Part shown: positions 51,448 to 59,791 of the stretch, one piece after another
Numbering within the stretch: position 1 is the first letter of the stretch
How the letters are laid out: each line of letters starts with the position of its first letter
Assembly (NCBI GenBank): GCA_034931985.1
Contig: JAYGHB010000006.1
Location: 62,001 to 126,000 of the forward strand
Reading direction: 5' to 3'
Source of the DNA: Halotia wernerae
Lineage (GTDB): Bacteria; Cyanobacteriota; Cyanobacteriia; Cyanobacteriales; Nostocaceae
Length of the DNA: 64,000 nt
The notes under the pieces: generated by a model
What the model was told of the DNA's origin: nothing
The model's database searches: none
Seen by the model: the letters and a program-made list of their open reading frames with translations, nothing else
Program-made: the position numbers and the translations under genes

Positions 51448-54075
51448 CTATCCCCTGCTATAAATAGTGGTTGCACTCCGCACCAAAATCACCGTGCAAC
51501 TACTCATTCGAGAAATATTCTCTGGAATATTTCCTTTAATCACCTGTTGCAAAAGACTTTCACGGCTAGCTCCCAAGACAATCACATCACTTTGGTCTTG
51601 TGCAGCACACTCAATTACAGCTTCAGTCACAGAACTGGCACAGACTGGACTAGCAATTACACTGCCGCTGACTCTTGTTTGCAGAAAGCGGACAGAATTT
51701 TCTAATAATGTTGTGTCAGGAGTGGATTCAGTAGGCTGGAAAACTTGGCACAGCTTAATTTTAGGCGATGAGCTTAGAGAAGTCAAAGCAGGTAACAGTT
51801 GAATTGCTTGATTGGAGTTAGGCCCACCTGCTAGCGGGAGTAACCACCGATCAAAGGCTCTTTTTTCATCTAATTTAACTAATACAACATCACAAGCTGC
51901 TTGTCTAATTACAGTGTCTACAACTCGGCTGAAAACTCTACCGGGAGTGGCAGTACTGCCTTTCCAACCCATCAGCACCAAATCAATGTGTCGCTCTTTC
52001 ACAGTCTCTAAAACTGCTCCAGCGACATCATGAGCAACTCGGATCTGGGTGTGAACGGGAATCCGCAAATTTTTCCCCAACTTTTTAGCTTGTTGTAAAA
52101 GGCGGTGACTTTTGGTGGTTTGGACTAGTGTTTCAGCTGGAATGCGACTACGTGGAACTATAATTACTTGCAGACATTCTATTTCATAATTGCTGGCTTT
52201 GGCGATCGCTGCTGCCATTTCTAGTAAAGTATGAGCTGTCTGTGGATGCGACAGTGGTACTAACAACCGTCCTTTCCCTGTAGCAGGAGCGCGATTTTGG
52301 TAAGTTACATAGGAAGGTTCAGATTTCCATTCCACCTGTTCTGTATTGCCACTTAATCGCTCTGCTTCTATGCGGATAATATCACTGCGTGTAATAATTC
52401 CTACTAGTTTGCGACCTTCTGTAACGGGTAAACAACTCAGGTTATAACGGTTGAGCAAATGCAGTACATAAGCTAAAGTAGCTGTTGGACTGACCGTTAC
52501 TGGCTCTGGTGTCATGATCTCATTGATAGTTGCATCTTTACCTAATTGTTGTGAGGCAACATTGACTAAATCTTTCTGAGTCACGATCCCAACGATTGTA
52601 CTATTATCTAAAACTGGGAAGTTGCGATGTTGAGAATGAGAAAACGCCTGTACTGCTTCATCAATGGTCATCTGGCTAGATAAAGTTTCAACACGCCGTT
52701 GCATGACATCTACAGCACTCAATTGCGCCAACAGTCCCTCTGTGCTTGGTTCTTTTTCTATATGAATGCCTTTCCACTCTAATAAAAGGTCGTAGAGCGA
52801 TCTATGGTCAAGCTTTTCTGCCACTAAATAGGCAACCACAGACACAATCATCAGCGGTAGTACTAAATTAAAATCTGTCGTCATCTCAAACACAATGACG
52901 ACTGCCGTAATTGGTACCTTTGAAACGGCACTAAAAAACGCTGCCATGCCTACGTGGGCATAGGTTGTCGCCACCCCTACTCCCAGCCAACTATGTTCGC
53001 AAAAACCCACTAAATAGCCGAGAGCAGCTCCTAAGACAAGGGTTGGTACTAATAAACCTCCTGGTGCCCCAGAACCATAACAGACAACAATTAGGATAAA
53101 CTGAACTAGCAATGCGATCGCTGCAAATAGCCAATCTGCTTGTCCTGTAAGCAAGAGTTCTCTTAATCCGGCATTATTGCGAAAAGCCAAGGGCAAAAAG
53201 GCTATAACTACACCAGTAGTTAATCCTGCTATGCCGATTCGCCAAGGCAAACTAAAGCGTAATATACGACGGTTAAATGCCAAACTGGCCAGAACACATT
53301 TATTAAATAAAATTCCTAGTAGCCCAGCTAACAATCCCAAAATTAAGTAAAAAGGGATTTCTTGAGCAAAGAAGGTTGTGTGAGAAACAACTAAGTTGAG
53401 GTCAACATCGAGGCTGTGGCTACCGTAGAGTCGGGAGAGTCCGGAAGCAATTAAGGAAGCTAAGATCGCAGTCCCAAGAGTGATGCCGGAAACATCCTGG
53501 AGTAATTCTTCCAAGACAAATAAAACACCAGCGATCGGTGCATTAAAAGCGGCGGCTAACCCTGCTCCGGCTCCGGCGGCAATGAGTTGGCGACGATGTT
53601 CTGGCGAAGTAGGTACCCAGTCATTAAGTTTAGCTGCCAAAGCTGCCCCAATCTGCACTGTTGGCCCTTCCCGACCTAAGGGCATTCCAGAGCCTAGGAC
53701 AAGGGTGGCACTGATTAGCTTGACTAGGGCAATCCGTAGATTTAACGGCATCGGCACACGAGCTAATACTGCTTTAACTTCAGACATACCGCTACCTGAA
53801 GCCTCAGGTGCAAAGCGCTCTACTAGCCAACCTGCCAGGATTCCTCCTATTAATCCAATACCGGGTAACACTAAGTAAGCAGGCCAATGGTAAGATATAT
53901 GCACTCGCCATGCCCCTGCCCAGTCTACTGCTTGTCCTAAAAGAACTGCTGCTAGCCCAGAAACCAAACCAATCAGGCAAGCTTGAAAGAAAGCTAAGCG
54001 CTTGGGTCGAAGCATCTGACGGTAAAATCGGAGTCCAAAAATTTTTCCTCTACTTAATATTTTTTTTATAATCAC
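51448..54075 (-). CDS. ClC chloride channel/antiporter with CBS pair and tandem USP domains
   Basis: The protein has 875 residues. Residues of about 25-440 are a ClC core with the selectivity-filter motifs GSGMSEV, GSGMPLGREGPTVQIG and GSGAPGGLLVPTLVLG. A CBS pair (about 455-575: VDVMQRRVETLSSQM, INEIMTPEPVTVSPTATL) follows. The C-terminal part holds two universal-stress-protein domains (GRLLVPLSHPQTAHTLLEMAAAIA; VLMGWKGSTATPGRVFSRVVD; VIVLGASRESLLQQV). The CBS and USP parts may tie ion flux to nucleotide levels. The GREGP glutamate needed for gating and proton coupling is present. GTG 54075 opens the frame; ATG 54015 would shorten the N-terminus by 20 residues. Confidence 0.9.
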   Translation of the reverse strand: MIIKKILSRGKIFGLRFYRQMLRPKRLAFFQACLIGLVSGLAAVLLGQAVDWAGAWRVHISYHWPAYLVLPGIGLIGGILAGWLVERFAPEASGSGMSEVKAVLARVPMPLNLRIALVKLISATLVLGSGMPLGREGPTVQIGAALAAKLNDWVPTSPEHRRQLIAAGAGAGLAAAFNAPIAGVLFVLEELLQDVSGITLGTAILASLIASGLSRLYGSHSLDVDLNLVVSHTTFFAQEIPFYLILGLLAGLLGILFNKCVLASLAFNRRILRFSLPWRIGIAGLTTGVVIAFLPLAFRNNAGLRELLLTGQADWLFAAIALLVQFILIVVCYGSGAPGGLLVPTLVLGAALGYLVGFCEHSWLGVGVATTYAHVGMAAFFSAVSKVPITAVVIVFEMTTDFNLVLPLMIVSVVAYLVAEKLDHRSLYDLLLEWKGIHIEKEPSTEGLLAQLSAVDVMQRRVETLSSQMTIDEAVQAFSHSQHRNFPVLDNSTIVGIVTQKDLVNVASQQLGKDATINEIMTPEPVTVSPTATLAYVLHLLNRYNLSCLPVTEGRKLVGIITRSDIIRIEAERLSGNTEQVEWKSEPSYVTYQNRAPATGKGRLLVPLSHPQTAHTLLEMAAAIAKASNYEIECLQVIIVPRSRIPAETLVQTTKSHRLLQQAKKLGKNLRIPVHTQIRVAHDVAGAVLETVKERHIDLVLMGWKGSTATPGRVFSRVVDTVIRQAACDVVLVKLDEKRAFDRWLLPLAGGPNSNQAIQLLPALTSLSSSPKIKLCQVFQPTESTPDTTLLENSVRFLQTRVSGSVIASPVCASSVTEAVIECAAQDQSDVIVLGASRESLLQQVIKGNIPENISRMSSCTVILVRSATTIYSRG

Positions 54076-54872
54076 TTTTAATCTACACAGTGTCTAAACT
54101 GCTTCAAATCTTTTGTTTTCAATCATATTCAAAGCTTGGACACTAAAAAATAGATTAACTATTTTTATTCGCAATCCGATTTGATTCCTATTTTACTTGC
54201 GTGGGAAAGAAGCAGGTGAGCCACTGTGGTCATCTCCCTTGGCGTTAGCCTAAGGGGAGACGCTGCGCGTTAGTAAGTCCGCGAGCGTCTGGGGTTTCCC
54301 CCGCAGTCGCCACAACGCGGCGGCACTTCCTTCTCCAAAGGAGTACAAGTCGGGCATTGCCCGCCCAACGGAGTGCCTTGGGAACCCGCGCAAGGCGCTG
54401 CTCTTCAAGTGGAGCAAGTGGCGTGAGAGGCTAGCGCCAAGGGGGTTTCCACGCCACTTGCTCCAACGGAGGGAACCTCCGCAACGCAGTGGCTCCCCAT
54501 GAGCAACTGGCGAATCCGAAGGAGAACAAGAAAAAAGAGATAGATGTGTACTGAGTTTTTTTCAAAAATCAAATCGGAGTCCAATAGATAAGCGTCTATT
54601 TAAATATGAGATTATCTGAAAAAGTCCTTTAAAATCTGAAGATTTAACTAAGGTTTAGTGCTAAACTAAAAACAAGCTTAATAAAAGTTAATGTTTTCAT
54701 AAATAAGTATATTATTTGACGTAGATTTTATTGCGAATCTTCCCTAACTAACACTACAAAATCCCCCAGTAGGGCATTGAAAAAGGGATATAAATTTTGT
54801 TTCCTATTAGTTTGATGCCGTAATTACATTATTCAAATTGTGTGAGCCAACACATTCAATATAGGGGACATC
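54076..54872. other. Spacer with GC-rich repeat mosaic and cbiM upstream region
   Basis: 54225-54535 is a repeat mosaic (listed separately). 54540-54872 is AT-rich and should carry the promoter of the Ni/Co importer. I looked for the conserved B12-box and the NiCo riboswitch multi-helix core and saw neither. Confidence 0.4.
54225..54535. repeat. GC-rich dispersed-repeat mosaic with a 16-bp inverted repeat
   Basis: The block is built from GGGGAGACGCTGCGCG, CCGCGAGCGTCTGGGG and similar words. TGGAGCAAGTGGCGTG (54410-54425) pairs perfectly with CACGCCACTTGCTCCA (54450-54465), with a nested GGCG/CGCC stem. It is of the same class as the blocks at 6978 and 40340. Composition is much more GC-rich than the surroundings. 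Confidence 0.75.
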
Positions 54873-55796
54873 ATGCATATTCCTGATGGTTTTGTTTCTC
54901 CACCGGTGGCAGTGGCTACTGGTTTGGCGAGTGCAGCTGCGCTGTTTATTGCCTGTAAGCGATCGCAAGAGGCTTTTGGTATCCGTCGCGCCCCCATACT
55001 GGGCTTAACCACTGCTTTTATTTTTGCTGCCCAAATGATCAATTTTCCTGTAGCCGGAGGTACTAGCGGTCACTTATTGGGGGGAACCTTAGCGGCGATC
55101 ATCCTGGGTAGTCCTTGGGCAGGGACGTTGTGCATTGCTACGGTTTTAATTATTCAAGCTGTATTGTTTGCCGATGGTGGGATCACGGCTTTGGGAGCGA
55201 ATATTTTCAATATGGCAGTGGTTGGTGTTTGGGTGGGATGGCTTTTAACTCAAACCTTACAACGGCTATTTGGCGGGTCTAAAGGACGCTTACCTTTAGC
55301 TGCTGGAATTGCCGCTGCTGTAAGCGTAATAGTGGCAGCTGTCGTTTGTGCTATTGAATTAGCTCTTTCTGGTACTGCGCCTGTAGGTATAGTTTTACCA
55401 GCCATGACTGGTGTGCATATTTTGATTGGCATTGGCGAAGGACTAATTACCGGAGGTGTGCTAACTTACCTAGCCACAGCACGACCAGATTTGTTACCTG
55501 GGGAACAACAGCAGTTCAAAGGGTGGTTAGTACCGGTCGTTAGCATTTTCTTAGTTGCTGGTGTGTTGTCATTATTCGCCTCAGCATGGCCTGATGGCTT
55601 GGAAAAAGTTGCTGAAAACTCAGGCTTCATTGACTTAGCTAGCAAAGTTCGGATAATTGTACCTACACCCTTAGCTGACTATGGTATTGAGGGTTTAGGG
55701 CCAATCGGTACCAGTATTGCTGGTTTAGTAGGAGCTGCAGTTTGCTTTGCTGTTGCCTTTGGAATTGCCAAGGTGGTGAAACCAAAGAATGCTTAA
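54873..55796 (+). CDS. cbiM: ECF-type Ni/Co transporter, CbiM substrate component with PDGLE tail
   Basis: The protein has 307 residues. It begins MHIPDGFVSPPVA, the N-terminal loop whose amide and His-2 bind the metal, so no leader precedes it. AGGGGA lies 4 nt before the ATG. CbiM helices run to about 205 (PVAGGTSGHLLGGTLAAIILG; GITALGANIFNMAVVG). The C-terminal 90 residues (LVPVVSIFLVAGVLSLFASAWPDGLEKVAENSGF ... VKPKNA) carry the PDGLE signature, the function supplied by a separate CbiN/NikN in other operons. Whether Ni or Co is transported cannot be fixed. It overlaps cbiQ by 8 nt. Confidence 0.9.
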   Translation: MHIPDGFVSPPVAVATGLASAAALFIACKRSQEAFGIRRAPILGLTTAFIFAAQMINFPVAGGTSGHLLGGTLAAIILGSPWAGTLCIATVLIIQAVLFADGGITALGANIFNMAVVGVWVGWLLTQTLQRLFGGSKGRLPLAAGIAAAVSVIVAAVVCAIELALSGTAPVGIVLPAMTGVHILIGIGEGLITGGVLTYLATARPDLLPGEQQQFKGWLVPVVSIFLVAGVLSLFASAWPDGLEKVAENSGFIDLASKVRIIVPTPLADYGIEGLGPIGTSIAGLVGAAVCFAVAFGIAKVVKPKNA

Positions 55797-56457
55797 AATT
55801 GCTTTGCCGTTACGCTTGCATCTGTCTTTAGTGATTGTCGTAGGAGCAGCCTTACTCAAGTATGATGCTTGGCCTTGGCTAACTGTATATGCTGCGATCG
55901 CCCTTGTCTGGGCAGGAATTTTGCGTGTACATATTCGCCATTTGGGAGGATTACTGGGTACTGAATTAATTTTCTTGTCATTACTGGCATTGCCCCTGGG
56001 ATGGGAGCGAGCCAGTTTTTTACTGTTTCGTTCCTTGGTATGCCTGATCGTTATGAATAGTTTTTTGTTAACTTTACCTCCCCACAGTTTCGGTATTACC
56101 CTCAAAAGTTTACCCGTGCCAGCACCCATCAAGGAAAATTTACTATTAGCTGGGCAATACCTAGAAATTTTACTGGGGGAAGTCACACGAATGCAGCGCA
56201 GCGCTCAATTACGAGGTCTAAATGGTACTACTGGATGGCTACGCTATGCCAGTGCTGCCATGATTGGGGCCTTGTACCTCCGAAGTCTAGATAGAGCAGA
56301 GCGAGTCTATGCAGCAATGGTAATTCGTGGTTACAACGGAAAAATGCCAGTAGATTCGACATTAAGACCAAAAGAGCGTTTTACCTTATTAGCCGCTGGG
56401 GCGATCGCTATTTGTTTAACCCTAACCTCTTACCTTCAGAGTTCCGTTAACTGGTAA
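55789..56457 (+). CDS. cbiQ: ECF transporter transmembrane component CbiQ
   Basis: The protein has 222 residues with about five membrane helices. The coupling motif regions of ECF T components appear as VTRMQRSAQLRGLNG (first Ala-Arg-Gly-type motif, here QLRG) and MVIRGYNGKMP (second, RG). It forms the membrane scaffold that links CbiM to the CbiO ATPase. The ATG lies inside the 3' end of cbiM, so translation is probably coupled. It is followed after 26 nt by cbiO. Confidence 0.88.
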   Translation: MLKIALPLRLHLSLVIVVGAALLKYDAWPWLTVYAAIALVWAGILRVHIRHLGGLLGTELIFLSLLALPLGWERASFLLFRSLVCLIVMNSFLLTLPPHSFGITLKSLPVPAPIKENLLLAGQYLEILLGEVTRMQRSAQLRGLNGTTGWLRYASAAMIGALYLRSLDRAERVYAAMVIRGYNGKMPVDSTLRPKERFTLLAAGAIAICLTLTSYLQSSVNW

Positions 56458-56483
56458 CGGAAGTAAAGTTGTAAATTTTTGAG

Positions 56484-57257
56484 TTGTGCATCTTGAAATC
56501 TTTAACGTTTAACTCCCAACATTCAACCTGTGATCCCCAAGCTGATGTGGTCACAGTTCAGAACTTGGTATATGCTTATCCCCGACAGGAACCAGTATTG
56601 CAAGATATTTCTTTTACCTTAAACTCAGGCGATCGTGTGGCGCTAATGGGGGCAACTGGTTCTGGTAAAAGTACCTTACTAGAAAATTTGATTGGCTTAA
56701 AACAACCACAATCAGGCAAAATTTGGATTAATGGTATTCAGGTAGAACCTAAATCTCTGCCCCAAGTGCGTCGTTACATCGGCTTTGGCTTTCAAGATGC
56801 CAACGACCAACTATTTATGCCCACCATACTAGAAGATATTACTTTTGGGCCACGCAATTATGGTGTACCACCAGCCGTAGCAATTGATCGAGCGCGGCAG
56901 TTATTAGCCGATTTTGGTTTAGAAGCCTACGCCAACCGTTCTGCTCACGAACTTTCTGGTGGACAAAGAAGGCTGGCTGCTCTAGCGGCTATTTTGGCCT
57001 TAGAGCCTGCAATTCTGATTTTAGATGAACCAACTAATGGTCTTGACCCCGCATGGCGGCGACACTTAGCACAAGTGTTGTTAAAGTTGCCTGTGCAGGT
57101 GATGTTAATTGCCTCCCATGAATTACAGTGGTTGGGAAAAGTGACTCAACGGGCTTTGGTACTTTCTGGTGGTCGCATTCCCATAGATGGCGAGATTAAA
57201 CCACTTTTGCAAGAGGGAGACACTTTAGATCAGTTGGGTTTACCAGTCGATTGGTGA
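56484..57257 (+). CDS. cbiO: ECF transporter ATP-binding protein CbiO
   Basis: This is an ABC ATPase of up to 257 residues. The Walker A is GATGSGKSTLLENL, the Q-loop is GFGFQDANDQLFMPT, the signature is ELSGGQRRLAALA, Walker B is AILILDEPTNGLDP, and the H-loop is LIASHEL. It energises Ni/Co import with CbiM and CbiQ. The start is uncertain: TTG 56484 opens the frame, TTG 56493 or GTG 56547 are alternatives, and the conserved domain begins only at VVTVQNLVYAYPRQEPVL. No ATG precedes the domain. Confidence 0.92.
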   Translation: MCILKSLTFNSQHSTCDPQADVVTVQNLVYAYPRQEPVLQDISFTLNSGDRVALMGATGSGKSTLLENLIGLKQPQSGKIWINGIQVEPKSLPQVRRYIGFGFQDANDQLFMPTILEDITFGPRNYGVPPAVAIDRARQLLADFGLEAYANRSAHELSGGQRRLAALAAILALEPAILILDEPTNGLDPAWRRHLAQVLLKLPVQVMLIASHELQWLGKVTQRALVLSGGRIPIDGEIKPLLQEGDTLDQLGLPVDW

Positions 57258-57358
57258 TTAGCTATTAATTAGGAATTGGTATTGCAGTTAGCAAGAGTTT
57301 AAAATCCCTGTGTTTGAGCGCGGGGAAAGGTCAATGGGAGTTTAAACCTGGGGAATTT

Positions 57359-58216
57359 ATGCAACAAGCATCTGCTGCTAATCAGGCTATGGCTGCAAAA
57401 AACATCAAACTACTGGTTCTAGATATAGACGGTACAATTTCTGGAGAGTCTAACACCTTGAGCGAACCTGTAAGGCAAGCGATCGCAGCAGTGCAAGCAC
57501 GAGGCATTCAAGTAGCAATTGCTACTGGGCGCATGTATTGTTCAGCTTTACGCTTCCACCAAGAAATTAACTCTGTCCTACCATTAATGGCTTACCAAGG
57601 AGCCTGGATTCAAAATCCAACCGACCAAAAAATTCATCGGCATTTGGCTGTTTCTAGAGAAATTGCCCACCAGCTACTAGACTATTTTGAACAGCCGCAG
57701 TTGCGATCGCTTTTATCTGTTCACTTCTACATCAATGACCAGCTGTATGTGCGGGAATTAACTAGAGAAACCCAAATTTATGCACAACGTTCTGGCATTA
57801 CCCCAATTCCTGTAGGCGATTTGCGTCAAGTTCTAAATAATGAACCAACTAAGGTTTTGGCTTTGTGCGACGACACAGACGTGATTAATGAGCTATTAGG
57901 GAATTTGCGCCGTCAATATACACCCGCTGAACTTTATCTGACAACATCCGTTGCCACTTTTTTTGAAGCGACTAACGCTTCTGTGAACAAAGGAACTGCT
58001 GTGCGTTATTTAGCCGAAGAATTATTGGGACTACAAAACTCCAATGTTATGACTATTGGTGATAATTTCAATGATTTAGAAATGTTGGAGTATGCTGGCA
58101 TTGGTGTAGCTATGGGCAACGCACCAGCCGCAGTTCAGGCGATCGCTCAGTGGGTAGCTCCTAAAGTTGAAGAAGACGGGGCCGCAACTGCAATCAAAAA
58201 ATTTTTACTGTCGTAA
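57359..58216 (+). CDS. Cof-type HAD-IIB hydrolase
   Basis: The protein has 285 residues from ATG 57359, with GGGG 5 nt upstream; TTG 57314 and ATG 57389 are alternatives. HAD motif I is LLVLDIDGTISG (Asp-22, Asp-24), motif II is VAIATGRM, and motif IV is VMTIGDNFNDLEML. A type IIB cap sits between them. Members remove phosphate from sugar phosphates, flavin or thiamine phosphates; the substrate is unknown here. It follows the Ni/Co importer by about 100 nt. A MITE-like element begins at its stop codon and could end the transcript. Confidence 0.88.
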   Translation: MQQASAANQAMAAKNIKLLVLDIDGTISGESNTLSEPVRQAIAAVQARGIQVAIATGRMYCSALRFHQEINSVLPLMAYQGAWIQNPTDQKIHRHLAVSREIAHQLLDYFEQPQLRSLLSVHFYINDQLYVRELTRETQIYAQRSGITPIPVGDLRQVLNNEPTKVLALCDDTDVINELLGNLRRQYTPAELYLTTSVATFFEATNASVNKGTAVRYLAEELLGLQNSNVMTIGDNFNDLEMLEYAGIGVAMGNAPAAVQAIAQWVAPKVEEDGAATAIKKFLLS

Positions 58217-58329
58217 TACCGTTTTTATATGAAGCTGCATATAATTAGCCTGCTTGTGCAGGCTTTGTTTCTTTAGCCCCAGGCTTTTAGCCTGCGGGCG
58301 TTATGTGCAGCCTCACATAGAATTGGTAT
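58216..58329. mobile_element. MITE-like palindromic element, 114 bp
   Basis: The ends are imperfect inverted repeats of about 38 nt: ATACC...TATATGAAGCTGCATATAA on the left against TATGTGAGGCTGCACATAA...GGTAT read from the right. Inside are two perfect hairpins, GCCTGC-ttgt-GCAGGC and CAGGC-tttta-GCCTG. It has no coding capacity. It belongs to a family of small elements common in Nostoc-type genomes and abuts the HAD stop codon. Confidence 0.75.
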
Positions 58330-58637
58330 AAGGGCAATTTGTTATATCTGCCCTTCACAAAACTGGATGAAATCAGAAAGAGCACCGACGACTGGCCGTG
58401 TTTCGTCTCGGTGCTCTTGCTGGTTCGCTCCTCACACACCTGTAAATATAACTGAGGTGATTAAATGAGTCAATAGATATTATATAAAGTTTTTACTTTA
58501 TGCCTGAAAAACACTGTTGAGGAATGACACGCTCATTCAAAGCAAAATTGCGTAACCGTTTTTCGAAAAACCAAAAGCCGCCACACAATGAAATGCTTAA
58601 TTTGATGCCAATTAAACCTTATAGAATTTTTCCTTAC
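58330..58637. other. Spacer with long hairpin and CTCCTCACAC motif
   Basis: AAGAGCACCGA (58378-58388) pairs exactly with TCGGTGCTCTT (58408-58418). On the minus strand the stem is followed by TCTGATTT, so it could end transcripts from the DALR gene. On the plus strand it is followed after 9 nt by CTCCTCACAC (58428-58437). Nothing else was found. Confidence 0.5.
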
Positions 58638-59522
58638 TCATAACTCCATCTGAGCTAAAACTCCCAGTTTTTCGACCAGCAAAAACCTTAACACAGACTG
58701 AGTAGCCATCAACAATCCCAGTCTGGCTTGGGCTAAATCTGGAGATGAAGTTTTTACCTCACCCCAAATGCCGCATTTGCACCAAAAGTTTTCCCACGCT
58801 TGACTCAAATTTAGCCCCGCTTTTTCCCAACTACCAATATCGTTACACTCCAAATCATCTACTACTTGTACTAACTCGGTAATTAAACGACTTTCCTCTG
58901 GATGATTTAGGCAAAGTTTGGCATCACACTTTAGCCAAGGTATTCGCTCTGGAAAAATTACACTCCAAAAAGCTGGGCTAGTGTCTGGTAGTGGTTCTTT
59001 GAGTTTAATTAATTCCTCTCGATGAGCTAGCAGCACTAGCGAACAGCAACGTGCATGAGCATATTGAATTGCAAACAAGCGGGCAGGATTATGGATTTGG
59101 ACATTGGATATTAATGATTCTTCCCTACTTTTCTGCTCCTTTGTATTCCCTCCTTCCCTTAAACTACCCATTGCAAGACTTTCTAACCAAGCTGCTACAA
59201 AAGGCGGACTCAATTCTAAATGAATCCAACCTGGAGGAACAATTTGGATACTAAAAACGCTGCTACAGGTTTTTGATAAGTAAGAGCTAATGGCATTGGC
59301 TACCTCCATAGGTTGTTGATTATGAGATTTTGACACTTGCAAAGCTATACCTGAGATGTATAAAATTCGGCTATTATCTCTACCTTTGTATAGAGGAATT
59401 TTTTTGTTACCTATGTATAAATTTTTTTGATTATAAGTATAAATGCTCACAGCATTTATTATTTGACTATGTATTAACTGTTTAATTGCAGTGTATTTGC
59501 TTACTAGTAAACTATGATGCAC
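58638..59522 (-). CDS. ArgRS-like protein lacking the catalytic domain (Add-1 and DALR domains)
   Basis: The protein is about 294 residues from GTG 59522; a TTG at 59594 would extend it by 24. The N-terminal half (LVSKYTAIKQLIHSQIINAV ... ISGIALQVSKSHNQQPMEVANAISSYL ... IVPPGWIHLELSPPFVAAWL) matches the N-terminal tRNA-elbow domain of arginyl-tRNA synthetase. The C-terminal half (HNPARLFAIQYAHARCCSLV... LARLGLLMATQSVLRFLLVEKLGV type ending) matches the DALR anticodon-binding domain. The Rossmann catalytic domain with HIGH and KMSK is missing between them. It is a paralogue, not a truncated argS, since both joins are in frame. Possible tRNA-Arg binding protein; function not known. Confidence 0.72.
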   Translation of the reverse strand: MHHSLLVSKYTAIKQLIHSQIINAVSIYTYNQKNLYIGNKKIPLYKGRDNSRILYISGIALQVSKSHNQQPMEVANAISSYLSKTCSSVFSIQIVPPGWIHLELSPPFVAAWLESLAMGSLREGGNTKEQKSREESLISNVQIHNPARLFAIQYAHARCCSLVLLAHREELIKLKEPLPDTSPAFWSVIFPERIPWLKCDAKLCLNHPEESRLITELVQVVDDLECNDIGSWEKAGLNLSQAWENFWCKCGIWGEVKTSSPDLAQARLGLLMATQSVLRFLLVEKLGVLAQMEL

Positions 59523-59791
59523 GTAGTTATGAATAAATAAATTAAAACTTTTTTTTCCGGATTTCCTGTCATCTCTCTTTAGAGATAAGATCAATCTAGA
59601 TGAAGAAAAATGAGAACAGCATAAAATTTGATGAATATTCTATGAATAATGGGTAAATTTTACTACCACCATTGTACAGTAAGAAGTATAACAAAAAGTA
59701 GAGAGCAATTTGCTTTCTGCTCTTTGGATGGCTGGCGCTGTTAGGCGTTAAGCCGAAACCGCCAACACAAAGACACTCCTTGCACCTTTTT

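Noticed and set aside
54540..54872. Cobalamin or NiCo riboswitch ahead of cbiM
   Set aside because: No GCCACTG-type B12 box and no NiCo core helices were found by eye. A covariance search could still change this.
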